Shown piece after piece: positions 1 through 10,928 of a DNA stretch of 64,000 bases. The notes beneath the pieces were generated by a model, which made no database searches, was not told the origin of the DNA, and worked only from the letters and a program-made list of their open reading frames with translations. The DNA comes from Zanthoxylum bungeanum. Its lineage: Eukaryota; Streptophyta; Magnoliopsida; Sapindales; Rutaceae. The DNA is taken from positions 1-64,000 of the forward strand of contig SKCR01021121.1 in assembly GCA_019454045.1 (NCBI GenBank), in the 5' to 3' direction. Position 1 is the first letter of the stretch. Each line of letters starts with the position of its first letter. Both the position numbers and the translations under genes were made by a program.

Positions 1-122
1 CCCAGCTTTTCGGATCCGAGGACAATCCTTAAATCCATATCCCAATCCGCAAAGTTCTCAGCACCTTTAAGCTTATTCGTATCAAGCATACGAGCAAAAG
101 GATTGGTCGAAGGTGTCACCAT
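1..122 (-). CDS. Copia gag N-terminus (partial, runs off window)
   Basis: This is the first ~40 codons of a Ty1/Copia gag on the minus strand, starting at the ATG at 122-120. The reading frame contains the motifs MLDTNKLKG, FADWDMDLRIVL and SEKLG. These match the usual Copia gag start, in which the 'NKL.G.N..DW..NLRIVL.SEKL' block begins the retrotran_gag/UBN2 region. Gag forms the virus-like particle core in which the element RNA is reverse transcribed. The gene lies downstream, in the minus sense, of a primer-binding site and an LTR, so it fits a 5' end of an element whose pol lies outside the window. The rest of the protein cannot be seen. Confidence 0.65.
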   Translation of the reverse strand, partial: MVTPSTNPFARMLDTNKLKGAENFADWDMDLRIVLGSEKL

Positions 123-859
123 CACAAATCTATCAAATAGACAACGAATCAACGATTAGCAGAAAATAGTTTCATATTATATCGTAAGCATTAAATAAAT
201 CATGGATTTTTAATCTAAAAATTCCACTCTCACTGTTTCATGCAAAATTGTAATCCCCAAACAAAATACAAAACATGCGATAATCAAATCATAACATAAT
301 AGTGAAAGGTGGACCTCATTAATATATTTCAGCTTACAGTTTTGACACGTTCTTGCCTACGTATATTCATTAGGTAGATAACTCATTGTTGATCACTAAC
401 CAGTGACTACTGGTTTGTCGGTCCTGGTCGTTTCTCGTTGTGACAACTTTGGCATGTTCACAATGAGGCGTACCAAGGCTAAACTTGTCAATGATAAATT
501 CAAGAGACTTGCGTAACCTTGACAGCTTTGACACGTTCATGATTTCGCTTTTGCTTGAATTCACCTAATATCAAATATATTCGATATAGATAAATTTCTA
601 CCGGCCATATCCTCACAGCTTTGGCACGTTCTCGGATAAAGTCGCAGAAAATTTATCGATAAGCAATATTGACAAGACAGACCAAGTAATATGCATCAAA
701 TACATATTAAATAAAAATCTTATTTTAAATAGGAATTTTTCCGCAAAAGATGCTTTTACTTGATTTAATCAAATTAAATAAACACATGCATGCATAAAGT
801 AAAGATTAAAATAAACATTGAATTTTAAAGGTATAATTATATCGAGTGTCCAAAATCAG
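123..859 (-). other. 5' leader of the left-edge Copia element
   Basis: Untranslated stretch between the primer-binding site and the gag start of the left-edge Copia element. It holds four diverged copies of a short motif resembling ACAGCTTTGGCACGTTC, near 333-353, 447-463, 520-540 and 614-634. No coding signal was seen; the short ORF here matches nothing recognised. Confidence 0.45.
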
Positions 860-863
860 CCTT

Positions 864-874
864 GCTCTGATACA
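864..874 (-). promoter_or_regulatory. Primer-binding site, initiator tRNA-Met type
   Basis: The minus strand reads TGTATCAGAGC, one base different from the standard plant TGGTATCAGAGC complementary to the initiator tRNA-Met 3' end. It lies four bases from the presumed LTR end. It primes minus-strand DNA synthesis in Copia elements. Confidence 0.6.
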
Positions 875-878
875 ATTT

Positions 879-3278
879 TGATGAGGTTTTATAAGGAATT
901 ATCGGGTTAGTGCAGCGAAACGCAGAAAATCAGAATTTTCCGATTTCAAAAATTTTTCTTGGATCAATTAAATAAACTTATTCATTTAATTACCCAATAC
1001 TTAAAATATGAAATTTTAACCCAAGAAATCAAATTTCTTATAATTTCCGAATTGACCCACAAATTTTATATTTTATTCATTTTGGTCCTTAAATTGTCAT
1101 ATACATATTTAAGTGATTCCAAATCAATCCCAAAATGATTTATACATGTCCAACACATCAAAATATAATTTGCAGCAAAAATTTCAAATTCAAATTGTCG
1201 AACACCCCCAGATTTTCCAGGATTTAAAATTTTGTCATTTTTTGTTCAAAACATGTCAAGATCAAATCCAATCAATCACAAATTTAACATACAACATATA
1301 TAAATCAAATTACATCATATATATATGAAAAGCCCCAAATTTGAAAAGGGTTATGAACCCTAATTTTATAAATTATCCAAATGATAAAATTTCACCAAAT
1401 TAATAAAATCCAACACTTTAATTCAATCTATACTACATCAAACAAGTCTCACCACCATGAAACAACTCAAGAACAATTATAGGTCATCAATGAGTGGCTA
1501 AGTAACTCTGGAATGAAAACTTTATTACTAATTAATCATTAGAATGCTTAATAAAAAAATTATAAGAATGCTTTGTTCATACACACATGCAACATCTTTC
1601 CAACAAGTTTCCAATCAATTAATTTACATAATTAAAAAGTAGAGAAAATTCTAAGCAACACATGTTGAAGCTTAGAAACATGAAAACAAATTTCAAGTTG
1701 AATAAAATGAGAAAATACTTACAAAACAACCTTTTCCTTAAACTTTTCTCTTCTCCATCAAGGTTTTCTCTCAAACTTTTAACTTAGTAAATATTTAGTA
1801 ACTTGCACTTATGAAATAAATTAATCAAAAAACACTTATATATTTTCTTCCTTGACCGAGAATGTGAGAAAGAAAAATAACAAGATATTTTTCAATTTTT
1901 GTTTCAAAACATTAAATGGAAAATGCTTTTAGTTTACTTGTAACAATTGATAACCTTTATCATAAAGTAAACTTTACAAGTGAACCAACCAAAACATGCC
2001 ATTTTCTAACATTAATCATGACAAAGATATTTATTATTTTAAATTAATTTAATTATTTAATAATTAACGAATTCAATAATTAAATACAAATATCTTGAAT
2101 ATATGTATTATATTTACATTAAATATCTCAAATACATATATTAATGATATATATCAAATATCATAATTTGACAATTAATTAATGTGTATTTAATGATATC
2201 ATAAATTAAATACAAATACACATTAATTAGGAAATGACCATTAGGTCCATTCGCATGTATTTTTCATTTAACCCTTAAATGACTTATAAATAATCAGTAT
2301 TATTCATAAAAGTTGCTATAATGCTCTACGAGTATATTTCATTAGTGAGACTCTCTAGATTCAGGCATATCCATCATAAATTAAATTTCGTGTCCATAAT
2401 CTAGCCACCCGTAAATTATGACGAACACAGAAAAACTCTCTGAACCATACATGTCGAGGTCATAACATACATATAATCCTTCCGTCACATGTATCTGGAT
2501 TATTCCAGAGATATAGATATAAACGTCAAAACTCTATAGATATAATCATGTCGATGTTTCTATTAGCAATCTTTTAATAACACTTAAAACTAATTTCTAC
2601 AGTATACCACGGGCCCATGGATTTAACAGATTACTAATTCTATATTGAATACGTATGCTCTGTATACAGAACTGACAGGTCATTTCTTGATACACACATG
2701 ATATCCTGAGCATCAGTCCACACCCAACGAACATACATAGGTCTAATTTAAATAAATTGGTGATGTGACTGCCATCTAAGTAAGGAGGATGACTCATATA
2801 TCCACAGTGGTAACTTAAGTCAAAGAATCACTATGCTCACTCAACCCGAGAAGATTCTTATTGACGTTGGTGTACCATCCATTAAGAATCTTTAGCGAGT
2901 CGTTCATTGTTTTGCTATAAACACCTACACGTCTATACGAGTCTCCAATGCTCACGGTTCATTGAGAAACCATCGGAATACAAGATTCCAATATACGATA
3001 TGTACCAGTCTCAACGAGTTTACTTTACTGACCCAGTAGTGTAAACCTTGACTAGGAACTATCTAAGAATGACAACGTCATGATACTACTCAATTTCATT
3101 TGCGATATTTTTGCAACAGTATCATAACTAATCATTCTAAGTTCTATTATGTCTTTACTATATAAAAGAGGATGTTATATATAATAGAAATTGTTTATTT
3201 TATTCATAATAAAATGTTACATTAGTATTTACAAGGAAATACATAATAAAATTGGCGCTCAGAGCACCAACCCTAACA
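879..3278 (-). repeat. 5' LTR of left-edge Copia element (~2.4 kb)
   Basis: In the minus sense the block starts TGTTAGGGTTGGTGCTCTG at 3278 and ends ..CCTCATCA at 879, giving TG..CA termini, with a tRNA-Met primer-binding site immediately after it. It is AT-rich and non-coding. The right boundary interrupts a Copia gag reading frame. The second LTR and the left target duplication are outside the window, so the boundaries rest on termini and context only. Confidence 0.5.
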
Positions 3279-3973
3279 CTTATAGGTAGGCATCCTTCCA
3301 TCTGAGGATCTACCTCTGGTTGTGTTTCTGCCTCTCACTTTTTCTCTTCATCAATGTCTTACTCGAGTCTCTGTAACAAAGACTTCTGTATGTTCTGAGC
3401 CAACGCCTTTTCTCATGGACTCTTCATTCGATAAGACATCTTTTACCATCGGCATGGTAAGTTTTTCTCTTTGAGCGGAATTACTGATGGTAACCACCAA
3501 TGCCTCCCAACTATTAGGAAGAGAACTAGGTAGTAGGAGGACTTGTACTTCATCTCCCAGCTGCATGTCTATTGTAGACAGCTGATTCACCAGGCTCTGG
3601 AATTCCTTGGTGGGTTCTACAACGGAAGTTCCACTCTGCAGTTTCAAATTTACCAAATGCCTCATTAACATGGCTTTATTCTGAGCTGTCTTGGTTTGGT
3701 ACATGCCTTCCAGCTTCATCCATATTTCGTAAGCATCTATATATTGTGCTACATGGTGGAAGACGTTGTGGCTGATCCACTGCCTAATATGACCCAAAGT
3801 TATGTTATTAAGTTTATTTCAGCCACTCTCTTTAACAGAATTTGGTGTCACTCCCTTCACCTCGATTATATCGAACAGATCTTTGCAGTACATATAATCT
3901 ATCATTCGAGGCTCCAAATGGAGTAATTGGTTGCTATTAGCTTGATCATCGCACCAGAAGAGAAATATTCCAT
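3279..3973 (-). pseudogene. Copia gag fragment (UBN2 / retrotran_gag_2)
   Basis: Minus-strand remains of a Copia-type gag. The readable part (3797-3351) has the family landmarks ARG/tyrosine-rich 'A.EIWMKLEGMYQ', 'LM..L..LK' and 'LLLPSSLPNSWEALV', typical of the UBN2 capsid region. Upstream, a degenerate frame with stops continues to an ATG at 3973-3971 (EYFSSGAMIKL, YYMYCKDLFDII). Downstream an RGR-rich tail is cut off at 3279, where the long LTR begins. The usual CCHC zinc knuckle and all of pol are missing. It is best read as an old element disrupted by the left-edge Copia insertion, and is certainly non-functional. Confidence 0.75.
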
Positions 3974-4342
3974 TTCTATTTTAAGTATAAAGTTTAAAAT
4001 AAAAATAGGATAAAATCGAGGCTGATTTTCATAAATTGAAGGTTACTGTTACGTCTGGAACGGTCGAAAATGGTGAATTGACTCTTCGTTAGTCCAAATC
4101 CAACTCATGGGTCGATATGTAAATTTCTAAATTTTCTGAGGTTAAAATGTAAATTTCACATACTTCAGGGAGCTCTGAGAAATTTACCAGGAATTCTGAC
4201 GTGGATGACATGTGGTTGCTGACGGCCTAACGCGGCCAAGTGGGACCGAAATGCTGATGTGTCGGAAATAACACCGGCTTGCTGATGCGGCAGACACGTG
4301 ATGATGACCTAACAGCTGAATTCAACCAATGGAAAAAAGAAG

Positions 4343-4373
<31 letters not shown>

Positions 4374-4489
4374 TAATAATTTATACTATAATAAAATTAA
4401 ATATAAATTTTTAATTTGAATCATATTAAATATGAAAGCTTGCATACTACTTGGGAATTTTAATAAAAGTCATTCAAAAAAAAAGACCT

Positions 4490-4777
4490 ATCGATATATT
4501 ATTCTAAAGGAAATTAATCACCGGGTGTCGACTTCTTACCAAAAAGCTTGTGGAAATGTGCGCAACATTTATTTATTTTTGCTAAAGGAAATCAATCACT
4601 AGATATCGACTTCTCATCAAAAAAGAGTGTGGATGGCAACATTTATTTCAGTTTCAGTGGGAATGAGCTGACCGAGCCTCGCGTGTGTGACCAATTCAAC
4701 CAATATAATCTTACCTGTCGATTATCTTTATCTAGCGGCGGAACCACCAAGAGATCAGTGTTGATAATTTATCCCTA

Positions 4778-4814
<37 letters not shown>

Positions 4815-5030
4815 TTAAAAATTAATAAAGTAATATTTAATTTTAATTTCAATTTCAATTTCAATTTTTATTTTTATTTTTATTTTTGATCATAAAAAAA
4901 AATATAATTCTCTAGAAACTATCTAATTACATTATATTTCATTACCTTTTTATTTATCAAACCATATTTAGAATATTACATTACAAACCCCTATCTTTTT
5001 TTTTTGTTTGTTTTTCTTTTCAATAAAGTT
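4490..5030. repeat. Direct duplication, copy 1
   Basis: About 500 bp that recurs at 5985-6470 in the same orientation. Shared landmarks include ATATCGACTTCTCAT, TCTAGCGGCGGAACCAC, a (AT)n tract, ATAATTCTCTAGAAACTAT and TTATTTATCAAACCATATTTAG. The copies differ by substitutions and indels, so the duplication is old. No coding function was seen. Confidence 0.8.
4777..4811. repeat. (AT)n microsatellite
   Basis: Uninterrupted AT dinucleotide tract. Similar tracts occur near 4339-4364, 5043-5065 and 6246-6273; two of the four lie at the equivalent point of the duplicated block. A (TTTCAA)n/(TTTTTA)n stretch follows at about 4843-4889. Confidence 0.9.
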
Positions 5031-5984
5031 ATGTTAATTTACTATATATATATATATATATATATCCAATTTTAATTTCATTACCAATCCAGGTCCATTT
5101 CATTTTAAATAACTACGACAATGGGGACACAAAAATAATTATCATAACGGGGCCATAAAAATAACTGTCATAACAGGGCTAATGATAAACAAATCATGTG
5201 CACTTGCACCTAATGACATGTCAACATTGTCTTAATATCATCACTCGGGGCCATAATAATGCCACAATGGGATGCACAATAGGATAATCGGGGTCTATAA
5301 TGTGTGTCATAAGAGACCTACACTTAAGCAAATATCACAACGGAACAATATAATATTCATAATGTGAGCCAAAACGAGGCTCCACATATATCAATTTTAC
5401 ATATGTCCAATTTTAATATCATTACCGATCCGGGTCCATTTTATTTTAATTTTTACTACCATACATTTATTTATCATTAAAATAAAATATATTATCAAAA
5501 CATTATGATCACGCCCATGTCATCTGACGCGCCATCTTATGTTGCATAAGACATGGTTAATATTAAAGAACATTTCATATCATTTTTATATGCATAATAT
5601 ATTACTATATAAAACTTAAAACTACAATTAGGGTGAGAAATCGAATTTCTACCTCAAGTCGATGCTCGAAAGTGAAATCAATCTAACCATCTGGCACATC
5701 TTGCGAGGTACATAGGACCCATTCCGAAAAATGAGTCTCGCTGACCAATAACCTACGATGGCGTAAATGAAAAACAGACTCCATAAATTGAATATCTAAA
5801 TATCTTAGAAAAACACTGGGCTTAGATTTCAAATTATTGTGATTAGAATTTCTCCTCGTGTGGGAGTAGATCTCATCTCTAATATATGTAGAATTCTAAA
5901 TGTGTTATAAATATTTATTTTTAATATTTCAATAAATTTCAGATTTTATATTTATAGATTTGATTTGTACTAAAAAAAAAATAC
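5031..5984. other. AT-rich intergenic DNA between duplicated blocks
   Basis: No gene seen. It contains a second short direct repeat (CCAATTTTAATTTCATTACC near 5067, and near 5408 as a variant) and several copies of an 'ATAACGGGGCCATA'-like motif between 5120 and 5330. Nothing else was recognised. Confidence 0.6.
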
Positions 5985-6242
5985 ACCAATTAATATATAT
6001 TTTTCTAAATGAAATTAATCACTAAATATCGACTTCTCATAAAAAAGATTGTGGAAATGCTTGCAACATTTATTTAAGTGGGAATGAGTTGACCGAGCCT
6101 CGTGGGTGGACCAAAAGGTCCAAAATTATAAAGTTTTGGTTGGTGTTGTCTTTTACCAATTCAACCAAAATAATCTCATCTTGCCGATTACAATTATCTA
6201 GCGGCGGAACCACAAAGTAATTAGTGTTTATATTTGTCCCTA

Positions 6243-6273
<31 letters not shown>

Positions 6274-6470
6274 TCGCAAAAAATTAATAAAGTAATTTTT
6301 AAATTTCAATTAAAATTTTTATTTTTATATTATAAAAAATATAATTCTCTAGAAACTATGTAATTACATTATTTCATTACCTTTTTATTTATCAAACCAT
6401 ATTTAGGACATTACATTACAAACCCTTATCTTTTATTTTGCAATGAAGTTATGTTAATTTACTTTATATT
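5985..6470. repeat. Direct duplication, copy 2
   Basis: Second copy of the 4490-5030 block, including the same order of short motifs and the (AT)n tract. It lies ~550 bp upstream of the receptor-kinase start codon. A ~45 bp insertion relative to copy 1 lies around 6110-6160. Confidence 0.8.
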
Positions 6471-7018
6471 TCATTCAATTTTATTAGATTATATTCTATC
6501 ATAAATCATCCATTTTCAATATTTTCATCAAATCAAACTTAGCCTAAAATAATTAAAATGAATTAGTTTGGGTATTTTGAGTTTGTTTGGATCAAAACCC
6601 AAAATTTAATTTGACCTTCTTGGAAGATCAGGCAGGCATGACATATGTTCCTTGCAGCTTTTAATGGAGGAGTAGACCCACTCACTAGACATTGACTTAT
6701 TATCATTATTTTTTCAAATTTTAATTTTTTATTTTATTGATTATCTCTACTACACTTCATAATCTTTATATTTAATATCAATGAATCAATAAAATATAAT
6801 AATTTGACAAAAATAATATTCTGATATCATCATTTACGTAATATCATTAATCGAAAAGTTATCGTCCTTGACAGAAATATGCGGTGACTATATGTAGTTT
6901 GGTGCGGACATAATTTTCCTATTATCAATGATGTCTATTTATTTGAGAAGTCCATGTAAATCTGCAGCAAACCTTCAATCAGAAACATAATTTGCAGTAA
7001 ACAATCCCATCCATCTTC

Positions 7019-9809
7019 ATGGCTAAAATGAGTTTTCCTTATACCTCTCTCGTCCTAACAATATTTTTACAAATTTTCATGGCTAAGTTGGGTACTTCTC
7101 AAACCAACATCACAACTGATGCAGCATCTCTTCTTCAACTCAAAGCTCAAATATCTTTGGACCCTCACAATTTCTTTGCACACAACTGGAGCTTGTCAGC
7201 AGCCACCAACACCTCAGCCTCAGTATGCAACTGGGTTGGTGTCACTTGTGGCGTTCGCCACGGCAGAGTCACAGCCATTGATCTTGCTAACATGGGTTTT
7301 GGCGGTACCATCCCTCCACATATGGGAAACCTGTCATTTCTTGTTTCTCTTAACATAACTGGCAACAGTTTCTATGGAAATCTTCCAAAGGAGCTTTGGC
7401 ACTTGCGGCGGTTGAGGATCATTGATTTGTCATCAAATAGCCTCTCTGGAAGTCTCCCTAGTGATATGTGTAGTAGTTTTACTCAGCTTGAATCGTTTGA
7501 TGTTTCTTCAAACGAGATAACAGGACAGCTTCCTTCAAGCTTAGGTGATTGCAGCAAGCTTAAAAGAATGAAAGTTTCTGTTAACAAAATCACAGGAAGG
7601 ATTCCTCTGAGTATTGGAAACTTAACCGAGCTTGTGGAATTACGTCTTGATGGCAACAATTTAGAAGGTAAGAGTTTACACAAGGTTTCGATTTCTTTAT
7701 GCAAATTACGTCTGAGTTTTTAACTTGGCATTAGAATCGATCTCACATTCACATGATACGGATCAAGCAAAAGATTTTTTACATATGAGGGGGAGTGTTA
7801 GGATATCTCATATCGATTTGAAAATTGATATTGATTTATGAATATAAGTTTAAGACAACCCTCAACCCTTAAACTAATTTTTGGGTTGATTTAACTATGT
7901 TAAGTATTGGTTCAACGGCTCCATATGTGGACCATATTAAATAAATCCTAATAGTTAATTCAATTCTTAGTACAAATTCAGTTCTAACATTGAATCTTGA
8001 TCAGCTAATTAACTTGATTATATCATTCTTTGTAGCCAGTGAAGCGTTAAACAATCATCTAAATTTGCAGGTGAATTACCGGATGCCATCTTCAACATTT
8101 CTTCATTGAAATGGATTTATCTTGCCAACAACAGCCTATCAGGAAGTCTCCCTATTGATTTGTGCGATCGTCTCCCATCACTTGAACAGCTTCGTTTACT
8201 CAACAATAACATCACAGGAAGAATTCCCAATAATATCGGAAACTGCACGTTGCTATATTATCTAGGCCTTGGTGAAAACTTGTTCACAGGTACTAACTAC
8301 CAAACTATTTTTTCAAGGAAAAAACTATTTTAGTGCTACAGTTTCTTTCAAAAATTTGAGCCTATAGCGAATTTCTGGACATGTAAGTACAAATATGTTT
8401 GATGGGAAGCTTGATTTTCAAAAATATTTGGCATTGTTGCAGGAGAAATACCACAGGAAATTGGCAACCTACACAATCTGAAGTTCTTAGACGTGGGTGG
8501 TAACAATTTAACTGGTTCCGTACCCTCTATGATCTTCAATAATTCAAACATGCAATCAATTCTACTTCAAGAAAATCATTTATCGGGTCATCTTCCATCC
8601 GGCACGGGCTTCTACCTTCCAAATCTCCGATATATTTTCTTATGGAAGAATAATCTTAGTGGAATAATCCCCGATTCCATTTGCAATTCTTCCAAGGTCA
8701 TTGTCCTGGAGCTATCGAGCAATTTATTCTCAGGCCTTATTCCCAATACATTTGGTAATTGCAGACAACTTGAGATTCTCAGTTTGGGGGACAATAATTT
8801 GACCAGTGGATCTCCTGCTCATGGACAGAGCTTCTACACTTCTTTGGCAAATTGCAGATCCTTGAGGGTTCTAATCACAAGCTCCAATCCATTAAGAGGC
8901 GTTCTTCCGAATTCTATTGGAAACCTCTCTACATCTCTTGAAAATTTTTATGCAGGTTCTTCTCAACTTAGTGGTGGAATTCCTGAGGGATTTGGTAACT
9001 TAAGCAACTTACTAGTTTTCAGCCTTTATAAAAATAGATTAAGCGGCACTATTCCAACAGCTGTGGGAAAGTTGCAGCAGCTCCAAGGATTGGATCTCAA
9101 TTCCAACAAGTTACAAGGATTCATCCCAAATGATCTATGTAAATTAGAGAGGTTAAATACCTTGCTGTTAAATAATAATGCACTTCAAGGCCAGATACCT
9201 GCTTGCTTGACCAATTTAACTTCCCTGAGATATCTCAACCTAGCATCCAACAGCTTAAATTCCACTATACCTTCAACCTTCTGGAGCCTTGAGTTCATCC
9301 TAGGAGTGGACTTCTCATTTAATTTGCTAAGCGGCTCTCTTCCATTTGATATTGAAAATTTGAAAGTCTTGGCAGTATTAAATTTAACCGGGAATCAACT
9401 ATCAGGTTATATACCAAGCAGCATAGGGAGTCTCAAGGATCTCAGTGCTCTCTTCTTAGCAAGAAATAGATTCCAAGGCCCCATCCCTCAATCATTTGGT
9501 AGCTTAATAAGCTTACAAGGATTGGATCTCTCAGAAAACAATCTTTCCGGAGAAATTCCCAAGTCTTGGTAGGACTTCCTAATCTTTTCTATTTCAATGT
9601 GTCTTTCAATGAATTAGAAGGAGAATTCCCAGTGGAGGACAATTTGCTACCTTCACTGCTGAATCCTTTATGCAAAATCGTGCACTTTGTGGTTCATCTG
9701 AACTCCGAGTCCCACCTTGCAAAATTAGCTCCACACATAAATCCAAAGCCACTAAGATTGCTTTGAGATACATTTTACCAGCAATTGCCACAATAATGGT
9801 GGTACTGGC
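7019..9809 (+). pseudogene. LRR receptor-like kinase, ectodomain half (broken)
   Basis: The 5' half of a plasma-membrane leucine-rich-repeat receptor kinase of the EFR/FLS2/Xa21-like class. The ATG at 7019 opens a hydrophobic signal peptide (residues ~1-28). An LRR N-cap with paired cysteines (CNWVGVTC) and a long run of plant-type LRRs (LxLxxNxLxGxIP) follow. Exons inferred from frame and GT/AG sites are 7019-7667, 8071-8289 and 8443 onward; both introns lie in phase 1 inside LRR codons (..LEG/ELP.., ..FTG/EIP..). Two single-base losses break the frame: one makes a TAG at 9570-9572 and one is near 9632-9638. The original frame, with the juxtamembrane cysteine pair (RALCGS, RVPPCK) and the start of the transmembrane helix, resumes after them. 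The gene then stops at a Copia insertion at 9810. The ligand is unknown. Confidence 0.9.
7796..7989 (+). repeat. Short LTR-like remnant in intron 1
   Basis: Inside intron 1 a polypurine stretch GAGGGGGAG (7787-7795) is followed by a 194 bp block beginning TGTTAGGATATC and ending TTCTAACA, so its ends are the inverted pair TGTTAG/CTAACA. A polypurine tract followed by TG..CA fits the 3' end of a Copia element. No target duplication was found. Confidence 0.5.
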
Positions 9810-10915
9810 TGAAAATTCGGGGTTATCCTAAGGTTCTGACCCTATGCGGAATTACAGACAATAAGCAGGACAAGTCCTGTTACTGCTACTATGGAATTGC
9901 AACAGGCAATTAACAAATCAACCAACTAAAATAATAAGCTGCAAATGTAAAAACAATAACAATAATTAAAGCAGCAAATATAATCAATCACACAAAATTC
10001 AACACAATGATTTTGGTGACGAAGTGGAAAACTCTTCCGAGTAAAAAACCACTCCGGGTATAGGCTACCACCCGAATCCACTATATAGAGAAAAACTTAC
10101 AGCGATGGTCAAGACCTATGGTGGCAACTCCACCGACTCAAGAACCTCAATACTGCAAGAACTCAAGGCAACTCCTCAAGCCCGCGACCCACGGTTTTCT
10201 TCAGAACCTCTGAAGTCTCTGAGTAGATTGTATCACCTCTGAACGCCGGAACTCCGACTACCAAAACTCCTCCTATAGAACTCTAAAGGATTAGGGATTT
10301 TGGGTTTTATGTTGTGTTGAAGGTTTATCAAAGAATGATTCTCACCATTAATAGAGAAGACAAGAGGATGATGAAGTCTTCAATGGTGGAATCAAAGAGA
10401 GTTGAAAGCTTTGTGAGATTTAGGCTCAAGGGAAAAGTGTTTCAGCTCTTTCAACTAATGGGGAATGGCGGCTAAGTGTTATATTTATAGGTAGGGTGAA
10501 AACCTAGGGTTTTGCAGGCTAAAAACGCGTCCAGATCGCAGTCGCGTTCGAACGCTTACTAGAACGCGCCCTTTCTGTGAAGACTCGTTCGAACGTCAAT
10601 CGAACGCACAACGAACGGATGCTCTCTGGAATGATCTCGTTCGAACCCCACAAGAACGTGCTTCGAACGTTTGCTCTCTGGAATGCTCTCGTTCGAACCC
10701 AATAGAGAACGTGCCACTAACGCAACACGTTCGAACCCACAACGAACGCAGCACTAACGCCAATCGTTCGAACACTGCAACGAACGCACCACGAACGTAT
10801 GTCTGATGCACAGCAGCCAAAACCCAGTCCAATTGCACAAAGATCTTCACGACATATTACAACTCAATTGAACTTATTTTGTCACGGACACATGCCAATA
10901 AAAATGGAACTCACA
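9810..10915 (-). repeat. 3' LTR of gag-only Copia element
   Basis: 1106 bp, reading TGTGAGTTCC..GAATTTTCA in element sense. It is nearly identical to 14520-15617. Region 10545-10800 carries six or seven GTTCGAAC palindromes and many AACGAACG half sites. Confidence 0.95.
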
Positions 10916-10928
10916 ATCTCCCCCTTTG
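10916..10928 (-). promoter_or_regulatory. Polypurine tract
   Basis: Minus strand CCAAAGGGGGAGAT directly before the 3' LTR, the expected plus-strand primer position for reverse transcription. Confidence 0.8.

Noticed and set aside
4548..4889. 113-codon ORF ending in Phe/Asn/Tyr repeats
   Set aside because: It runs through an (AT)n tract and TTTCAA/TTTTTA repeats; the duplicated block lacks the frame.
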